From positions 1-47,206 of the forward strand of contig JACPWY010000059.1 of the NCBI GenBank assembly GCA_016196825.1: a stretch of DNA of 47,206 nt. The letters are read 5' to 3'. Under the pieces are notes generated by a model. That model saw only the letters and a program-made list of their open reading frames with translations. It had not been told where the DNA came from and made no database searches. A program made the translations under genes and the position numbers. How positions within the stretch are numbered: the first letter of the stretch is position 1; each line of letters starts with the position of its first letter. Below are positions 42,196 to 47,206 of the stretch, in pieces. This DNA comes from Deltaproteobacteria bacterium (GTDB lineage: Bacteria; Bdellovibrionota; FAC87; UBA2466).

Positions 42196-42714
42196 CTATT
42201 TGACCGTCCATTCGAGATCGTCTGGCTTGCGATTTGCTCTCTTTTGAAGCTTTCCGTTTTTCATCCTTTTGGTCCAATCCCAGAAGGCCTGAGGATCGCT
42301 TTTGTCATAGCTATCGAGAATATCGACAACCACCCATTCTTTTTCCACACTCTTTCTGAGCGCATAGACGGCTGGCAGGCCGGAGTGATTGAACCTGCCA
42401 CTGTCCACACCTGCGCCATCCATTTTTTTGTCTTCCACCTCAAAGAACGGCGTGTCTTTGTTCTCCGCCTTCGTCGCGTTGCCCTCGATTTCTTTCTTTA
42501 GGGCTAGACACGGGCTGCAACTCTGGGACCAGAAGTCGACGATGAGAGTGTCGCCCTTCACCTTGGCCAGCTTACTCGCGAAGTTGCTCTTGTCGGCCGT
42601 TGTGACATTGTTGGTTTCCCGATCCTTTTGGTCATGCGAGCCGGTCCTTTCCGCTCGCGTGAGCGGGGTCAAGAACAGCACGGCAACAATGGCGAAATTG
42701 GTGAGTGGTCTCAT
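42196..42714 (-). CDS. Periplasmic thioredoxin-like protein (CSPC)
   Basis: A 172-residue protein with a signal peptide (to RAE, about residue 21) and a thioredoxin fold. VDFWSQSC66SPC69 is the redox site and GLPAVYAL includes the cis-Pro loop (Pro before Ala-Val). The C-terminal tail KLQKRANRKP..EW is shared with its neighbour, showing a tandem duplication. The active-site dipeptide differs (SP here, GP in the paralogue), so redox potentials probably differ. Last gene of a three-gene operon, seven bases after the paralogue. Confidence 0.82.
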   Translation of the reverse strand: MRPLTNFAIVAVLFLTPLTRAERTGSHDQKDRETNNVTTADKSNFASKLAKVKGDTLIVDFWSQSCSPCLALKKEIEGNATKAENKDTPFFEVEDKKMDGAGVDSGRFNHSGLPAVYALRKSVEKEWVVVDILDSYDKSDPQAFWDWTKRMKNGKLQKRANRKPDDLEWTVK

Positions 42715-42721
42715 CGAGCCT

Positions 42722-43237
42722 CTAATTTTTCACAACCTGCCACTCCGGCTCACCCGGTCGGCGGTTTGCTCGTTTCTGAACTTTTCCCCCCTTGACGTTT
42801 TCGGTCCAGGCCCAGAAGGGATCCGCCAGTGAGTAGCCAAGGGTACTTCCTACAATCACCCATTTTCCATCGGGGTTCTTTCTGAGGGCATAAACTGCCG
42901 GGATGGAGCTGTGGTCGAACGGCAGATGTTTTTTCATTCCAGCCGTATTCGCGTTGTCGTCGAAGACCTTGTAAAAGGAGACGCCCTTTCCCCTTTTCGC
43001 GGCGTTCGCTGTCAGCTCCAACCCTAACTGATTGCAGGGGCCGCACCAACTAGCCCAGAAGTCGACAATCACAAGGTCGTTGGTTTCATCCTTCAGAGTC
43101 TTTTCCCAGGTGTTCGCGGAAACGCTGATTATATTGTTCTTTGTCCGATCGACCTCCCCGCTGTGGGAGGACTCGGCGGCGAGACCGGAAAGTGGCAGAA
43201 GACAGAGGGAGAAAAAAAGTGCGAGGAGGGTTTTCAC
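42722..43237 (-). CDS. Periplasmic thioredoxin-like protein (CGPC)
   Basis: A 171-residue protein with a signal peptide (MKTLLALFFSLCLLPLSGLA) and a classic thioredoxin site, VDFWASWC65GPC68, with SIPAVYAL carrying the cis-Pro. The long C-terminal extension (DPFWAWTENVKGGKVQKRANR) is shared with the next gene and is not part of normal thioredoxin. The start overlaps the stop of the upstream small-protein gene by ATGA. Probably handles disulfides of exported proteins; many small Cys-rich secreted proteins are encoded in this window. Confidence 0.85.
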   Translation of the reverse strand: MKTLLALFFSLCLLPLSGLAAESSHSGEVDRTKNNIISVSANTWEKTLKDETNDLVIVDFWASWCGPCNQLGLELTANAAKRGKGVSFYKVFDDNANTAGMKKHLPFDHSSIPAVYALRKNPDGKWVIVGSTLGYSLADPFWAWTENVKGGKVQKRANRRPGEPEWQVVKN

Positions 43238-43581
43238 GGCTTACCTCCCGCTCTCCGGACTCCCGTCGGCTCAATCACTAAAACGCATTCATAGGTGTCG
43301 GGTCGCTGGTGGGAGTCTTCGGAGAGACGGCAGCTGATTCCTTCTCCGGAGATGGGTTTGGGTTTCGGTCCGGGAACTGAGGGTGGGTTTGCATTCTTGA
43401 TCGCCATGAGCCAGTAGATCGCCTCGGCCGCTTCTCCGGTAATCGTGACTCTCACGTCTTTCTTGGAGTCAACCGAGTGGGCCGTCGCGGCGCCCTTGGC
43501 GCGGAAATCGGTTTCGACAGCATTAACTCCGGCGGCCACGAGGCCCAGTGCGAGGAGAATCCAGAGCACGTATTTCATCAT
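43234..43581 (-). CDS. Small secreted or membrane-anchored protein heading the thioredoxin operon
   Basis: A 115-residue protein with an N-terminal hydrophobic segment (KYVLWILLALGLVAAGVNA) that is either a signal peptide or a membrane anchor. A domain with VRVTITGEAAEAIYWLM, two cysteines (SCRL, ECVL) and VLVIEPTG at the C-terminus follows. Not recognised. ATG 43581 (or 43578) follows GGGGGTG. Coupled to the thioredoxin gene by ATGA, so it may be its substrate or partner. Confidence 0.7.
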   Translation of the reverse strand: MMKYVLWILLALGLVAAGVNAVETDFRAKGAATAHSVDSKKDVRVTITGEAAEAIYWLMAIKNANPPSVPGPKPKPISGEGISCRLSEDSHQRPDTYECVLVIEPTGVRRAGGKP

Positions 43582-43663
43582 CACCCCCAATGTCGATAAG
43601 ATAAAAGAATACCGTTTTCCGAAGACGAAGGAAACTCGCGGGTTTCGTCGATGGCGCGGTGAG

Positions 43664-45229
43664 CTACAGACTCTTCCGCTGGTACTGATCGATCGTGTAT
43701 TTCCAGACCGGAAGGCCACAGAATTTGTCGCCTTCCGGACAGAAGGGCTTGGTTCCGGCCTGAAGGCGGAGATAGCACGGGGCCTTGAGGTGACGCCCAA
43801 TCACGGGGAAGCGGGTCGCGACCTGGCGGACCTCCTCAATAGTAGCCCGGAAGATCTCCTCCTGGGCGTTGTAGCAGGAGCGCATTTTCCACTTGTGGTG
43901 CCAACCGTGGAGTGCGCCTGAGGAGATCATGCGGATTGGAAAGGCGTTGGGGAGAAGATAGAGCGCGAACTCGCGGGAGACACCAGCGTCTAAGACCTGG
44001 TTAATCGTCTCAAATGAGTTGCGAATTGTTTTTTCATAGAGCTCCTGGGCTTCGGGAGACTGGGTGATGCCAAAGGGCGTGATGAAATCGGGGCGGCCAG
44101 TGTAGTGGAGGCTGAGGCCCGGTCGGCTGCTCAAAACCGTGCGGTGGCGTTGATCCTGGGAGTCGGCCGTGTGGCTGATCTTTTTGTGAAACGTAAAGCT
44201 CACGTGGTGGAGGCACTGGCTTGCGCGATCGAGGACCGAGGGGTTAAGCGTGTCGGCGAGAACGGGGTTGGTCTTGGGATTTAAGACCAGATCAACGGCA
44301 GCCTCATTGGAGAGCTCCGAAGTCGCAAGCCCAAGCATGACTCTCACGGAATGGGCCAAAACCCCTTCCGCATTTTCCGTCGCATGAATGAGTTTTGAGG
44401 TGTGGCCCTCGAGGGAGCGATCGAACTCTTCGATGAAACGTTGTGAGGCTTCGGGGCCTCGGATCGAATGAAAATGTTGCGCCTCGAGAGTCTGCTCGAG
44501 GGGCACCGGATCGACGATATCTTTTTCAAAGAGCGGATCGAGCGCGCGGACGGCGTCGAGCATTTTTTCCACCACGATCTTTTGCTCCATGGGCGTGTCG
44601 AAGAGCTGGATGAGGCGGTTGTAGCGCAGAAGTGTGAGGGCGCTCACCGTGTGGTAGAGGTACGCCGTGGTGCCGATGCCGAGGACGTAACGGGACACCT
44701 CAAAGGCACGTTTGTCGACATTGCCACCCCAACGGTTGGGATCTTTTTTGCGGGCTGGGAAGCGGGTGTAGTAATCGGCCGAGATCGGCTCGCGCAGAAG
44801 ATCGATGAGGCGCTCGTAGGTCGCGATCTGGCGGAAAACACATTCCTTATAGATCCGGGCGCAGCTTTCGGGGAGCGGCGGAAGGAGGAAATTGTCGGGC
44901 TTCACCCGCACGTAGCGTTGCGAGACCTGCTCGGAGTTGTAGTACGGGTGGCTGTGGAGAAAGTTCCAGATGAATTGGCGCGAGACGCCCGAGATCGCAA
45001 AGACGAAGCTAGCGTGCTGGCGGGTAGTGAGATGGCCCGCTTCGAGTGTGCTCGAGGCGATGCGATCTCTTAAAGCGATACTCTTTTCATTCGCCGACAC
45101 ATCGTCTGGCCAGATGATCCCCTTGCCCGAATAGCAGGTCCGGGCCGTGGCGACGGCGAGCTCGTAGGGCGTCTGGATCGCGCCGGCGAGTTTCACCTCG
45201 ATCTGATCGAGCGACCGGAGCTCGGTCAT
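43664..45229 (-). CDS. thyX: ThyX-family protein with two tandem domains
   Basis: A 521-residue protein, about twice the usual ThyX length. The first half has TRQHASFVFAISGVSRQ and SHPYYNSEQVSQRY, which aligns with the ThyX R-H-x-x-S-x-N-x-x-S-x-R-Y block with the first arginine altered. The second half has Q-RHR-TVLSSRPGL, closer to the canonical RHRxxS motif, and ISSGALHGWHHKWKMR. ThyX makes dTMP from dUMP using FAD and methylene-tetrahydrofolate. No other thymidylate synthase is in the window. It overlaps xerC by ATGA. Confidence 0.82.
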   Translation of the reverse strand: MTELRSLDQIEVKLAGAIQTPYELAVATARTCYSGKGIIWPDDVSANEKSIALRDRIASSTLEAGHLTTRQHASFVFAISGVSRQFIWNFLHSHPYYNSEQVSQRYVRVKPDNFLLPPLPESCARIYKECVFRQIATYERLIDLLREPISADYYTRFPARKKDPNRWGGNVDKRAFEVSRYVLGIGTTAYLYHTVSALTLLRYNRLIQLFDTPMEQKIVVEKMLDAVRALDPLFEKDIVDPVPLEQTLEAQHFHSIRGPEASQRFIEEFDRSLEGHTSKLIHATENAEGVLAHSVRVMLGLATSELSNEAAVDLVLNPKTNPVLADTLNPSVLDRASQCLHHVSFTFHKKISHTADSQDQRHRTVLSSRPGLSLHYTGRPDFITPFGITQSPEAQELYEKTIRNSFETINQVLDAGVSREFALYLLPNAFPIRMISSGALHGWHHKWKMRSCYNAQEEIFRATIEEVRQVATRFPVIGRHLKAPCYLRLQAGTKPFCPEGDKFCGLPVWKYTIDQYQRKSL

Positions 45230-46188
45230 GTCTCGGCCTCCTTCTTCCGACGATTCTCACGAGGGTGGGCCCGGCGGTAGGAGTTCTTGAGCCGTTCGAT
45301 GTCCATGTGGGTGTATTTCTGTGTCGTGACGAGCGTTCGGTGGCCGAGGAGCTCTTGGATTTCGCGCAGCCCCGCCCCGGCGCTGAGAAGATGGGTGGCG
45401 CAAGAGTGGCGAAAGGTGTGGGGTGTGACCAAGGCCCCCTTGGGCCCGAGAGACTCGATCGCGTAGGCCTGGAGTTGGCGCTGCAGCGTTCTCACGGTGA
45501 TCCGTTCGCCGTCGCGATTGAGAAAAAGCGGGGTGTCCTTTCCCCGTTTTTGGAAGGTGGGGATGGCTTTGATATATTCACCCACAGCCGCACGGCAGTG
45601 AAGCCCGACGGGGACCAGGCGTTCGCGACTGCCTTTGCCGAACACGCGGATCTGGTTGTGTGGGAGATCGATATCGGCGTAGTTCAGGCCGACGAGCTCG
45701 GAGATGCGCACCCCGGCGCTGTAGAGTAATTCGAGGACCGCCTTGAGGCGTTTGCCCATGAGGGTCTCAATCGGCACCTGCTCGATCAGCCGCACTACCT
45801 CTTCAGGTCGCAGAGTGTGGGGGAGCTTTAAGTGGGGGCGCGGGAGCCGTATCAGGCGCGCGAGGTTTTTTTCGACGTAGCCCTCTTGGTGGAGATATTT
45901 CATGAAGCTCTTCACGAGCGACAGCCGTCGTGCGACGGTGGCTCTTTCGTACTTCTTCATCTGCTCGCCTAAGAATTCGCGAAGAAGTTTTAGGGTCAGC
46001 TGGCGATCAAAATCGATCTTGGGGCCGCAACGTTCGCCCAGAAATTTGATGAATTGCCGGAGATCGATCTCGTAGTTGATGATCGTGTGATGCGACGCGC
46101 TTTTTTCTGTCTTGAGGTACTCCACAAAGCCATTCACCAACTCGATCGTGTCGGGGATTGGCCCGTCAAAGAGAGAGTTGCCGGCCAT
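45226..46188 (-). CDS. xerC: Tyrosine recombinase XerC/XerD
   Basis: A 320-residue recombinase. A SAM-like DNA-binding domain (about 15-115; TEKSASHHTIINYEIDL) precedes the catalytic domain with AGVRISELVGL (Arg), GKGSRERLVPVG (Lys), HTFRHSCATHLL (His/Arg), LGHRTLVTTQKYTHM (His and nucleophilic Tyr). This matches housekeeping Xer recombinases that resolve chromosome dimers at dif; whether it is XerC or XerD needs a tree. Promoter is leaderless. First gene of the xerC-thyX operon. Confidence 0.88.
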   Translation of the reverse strand: MAGNSLFDGPIPDTIELVNGFVEYLKTEKSASHHTIINYEIDLRQFIKFLGERCGPKIDFDRQLTLKLLREFLGEQMKKYERATVARRLSLVKSFMKYLHQEGYVEKNLARLIRLPRPHLKLPHTLRPEEVVRLIEQVPIETLMGKRLKAVLELLYSAGVRISELVGLNYADIDLPHNQIRVFGKGSRERLVPVGLHCRAAVGEYIKAIPTFQKRGKDTPLFLNRDGERITVRTLQRQLQAYAIESLGPKGALVTPHTFRHSCATHLLSAGAGLREIQELLGHRTLVTTQKYTHMDIERLKNSYRRAHPRENRRKKEAET

Positions 46189-46194
46189 GGCGCG

Positions 46195-46223
46195 ATTTCA
46201 ACAGTCGGCTTTCTAATTGGCAA
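46195..46223 (-). promoter_or_regulatory. Leaderless promoter of xerC
   Basis: On the minus strand TTGCCA (46218-46223), 17 bases, TGAAAT (46195-46200), then exactly six bases and the xerC ATG at 46188. The -35 overlaps the -35 of the divergent outer-membrane-protein gene. Confidence 0.5.
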
Positions 46224-46244
46224 CTGGGTTCGAACCGCTAAAAT
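46217..46244 (+). promoter_or_regulatory. Promoter of the outer-membrane-like protein gene
   Basis: TTGGCA (46217-46222), 16 bases, TAAAAT (46239-46244). The expected transcript starts near 46251, leaving a leader of about seven bases (GGGAACC) before ATG 46258. The ATG at 46243 lies inside the -10 and is not the start. Confidence 0.5.
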
Positions 46245-46257
46245 GGGTTCGGGAACC

Positions 46258-46983
46258 ATGAGACATCTCCATTACCTCATCGCGGCGTTCTTCTTTCTCG
46301 GGACAATGGACGCCTGGGCGGGTCTTCCCACCGGGCTTTCGCAAAGCGACATCAACCGACTGGTGGAGATGCTGGGTCCCACCGCGACGACCCGGCTGAT
46401 GCGCTCGGCCGAGCCGTACGAGATGTTTCCCGGGATGCGGTTTGGGGTGGAGGTGAGCTTTATCCCCACCGGCCAAATCGACAATCTGGGCGACCGCAAT
46501 GGAACTTTGGCTGGGATGAACCCCACGCCGAGGGTGTCCTTCACCAAGGGGATTGTGTCTGGCTTCGAATTCGAGCTGAACTATTTTCCCGACAGCGTGA
46601 TGAACGTTGTGTCGGCCATGGGCGGCGCGCTGAAGTGGCGTTTGATGGATGAACGCGAGGGTTTCCTGAGCGGTGCTCTTTTTGCTGCCTACACGAGCCT
46701 TATCGGATTCGAGAAAGTGTTTACGGGCCGGAACTTTGAGCTGGGTGGTGTGGTGAGTAAGGACTATGTGAGGCTCCGGCCATTTGCGGGCGCGGGCTTT
46801 ATTTTTTCCTCGGGCGAAGTGGCCAGCAACTTCGCCCAGCGGGCCAGCGAGAGAAACGGATCGTTTTACACCATCCACACCTACATCGGTTGCGAGGTCC
46901 TGTTGCCCATGACGCTCGTGTTTCAAATCGACATGATGAATCTGTCACCGATGTTCTCGATACTGATCGGGATGACGATTTAG
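46258..46983 (+). CDS. Predicted outer-membrane beta-barrel protein
   Basis: A 241-residue protein with a signal peptide (MRHLHYLIAAFFFLGTMDAWA). Amphipathic strands follow (FGVEVSFIP, FEFELNYFP, GALKWRLM, SGALFAAYTSLIGF, RPFAGAGFIFSS, YIGCEVLLP, LVFQIDMMNL), ending near SILIGMTI. The spacing suggests eight to ten strands. Family unknown. Divergent from xerC with overlapping -35 elements. Confidence 0.7.
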   Translation: MRHLHYLIAAFFFLGTMDAWAGLPTGLSQSDINRLVEMLGPTATTRLMRSAEPYEMFPGMRFGVEVSFIPTGQIDNLGDRNGTLAGMNPTPRVSFTKGIVSGFEFELNYFPDSVMNVVSAMGGALKWRLMDEREGFLSGALFAAYTSLIGFEKVFTGRNFELGGVVSKDYVRLRPFAGAGFIFSSGEVASNFAQRASERNGSFYTIHTYIGCEVLLPMTLVFQIDMMNLSPMFSILIGMTI

Positions 46984-47206
46984 GATGCGATCGATCCTGC
47001 GCGAGAAGCGATCTTGAAAATAGCTCAGCCCTCACAATTTCGTCGCCGGCAGATGTTCGCTCGATGAGAGAATGTATAGAATTCATTCATCGTAAGGGTG
47101 CAGTTTTTCCTCCTTCCTTTTCTTTGGGTTAGGTGTTGATTCGGCAAGTTAGCGGTTAGTGATCGCCGGTGAATGAATTCCCAATGGACTAAATCCTGAG
47201 CGGTAG
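46984..47206. other. Right-edge intergenic region
   Basis: Nothing recognisable. No tRNA, terminator hairpin or well-formed gene start is visible before the window ends. Confidence 0.3.

Noticed and set aside
46054..46257. Long N-terminal extension of the outer-membrane-like protein.
   Set aside because: It would be antisense to the start of xerC and bury the signal peptide; the promoter lies inside it.
1..47206. CRISPR array, rRNA operon, prophage or complete insertion sequence.
   Set aside because: No regularly spaced direct repeats, rRNA sequence, phage structural genes or transposase were seen.

Overview
The window reads as chromosome of a Gram-negative bacterium. It carries peptidoglycan precursor genes, predicted lipoproteins with lipoboxes, outer-membrane-like proteins and periplasmic thioredoxins. 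Many small secreted cysteine- or proline-rich proteins, a DUF222-like HNH endonuclease, a duplicated ThyX and a KamA-type radical-SAM enzyme make a Bdellovibrionota/Oligoflexia-type deltaproteobacterial relative my best guess. That is inference; no rRNA or other phylogenetic marker is present to confirm it.

Layout. 1-1,820: end of an unknown gene, two secreted or membrane proteins and a BrnT/BrnA-type toxin-antitoxin pair. 1,975-8,260: a surface-sugar cluster (GT-C glycosyltransferase, membrane SGNH hydrolase, then divergently a sugar aminotransferase, a sugar C-methyltransferase and a GtrB-like polyprenyl-phosphate glycosyltransferase). 8,180-9,340: two small secreted proteins. 9,441-14,350: murG-murC-murB with a translationally coupled patatin phospholipase and a lipoprotein. 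14,590-16,730: tRNA-Leu(CAG) followed by a GNAT fusion and a nucleotidyltransferase, a small secreted protein and a HigB-like toxin remnant. 16,729-20,905: tmk-holB-metG-tatD-PilZ operon. 20,980-26,530: an accessory, partly decayed stretch with a broken secreted-protein gene, an HNH endonuclease, a pilin-like delta-60 propeller protein, a secreted kinase-fold protein and a frameshifted gene. 26,537-35,356: mostly housekeeping (transglycosylase, MBL hydrolase, dusB-GT22, cytochrome c peroxidase, lplT, CoA-transferase, lipoprotein-pfk). 35,368-39,041: a second pilin-like propeller protein, small secreted proteins, an RCC1-repeat protein and a DUF4160/DUF2442 pair, then a hairpin-rich intergenic region. 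39,262-47,000: KamA-like enzyme, CPA2 antiporter, a three-gene periplasmic thioredoxin operon, xerC-thyX and an outer-membrane-like protein.

The most general signal is in the start regions. About fifteen first-of-operon genes lack a Shine-Dalgarno sequence and instead have a -10-like hexamer ending about 4-9 bases before the start codon, often with a -35-like hexamer 16-18 bases further upstream. This is the signature expected of leaderless transcripts. It also picks non-ATG starts that fit the protein families. In contrast, most small secreted-protein genes have strong GGAGG-type sites. The most interesting single gene is 25067-25990, a predicted secreted protein with a recognisable but incomplete protein-kinase fold, divergent from a pilin-like beta-propeller protein.
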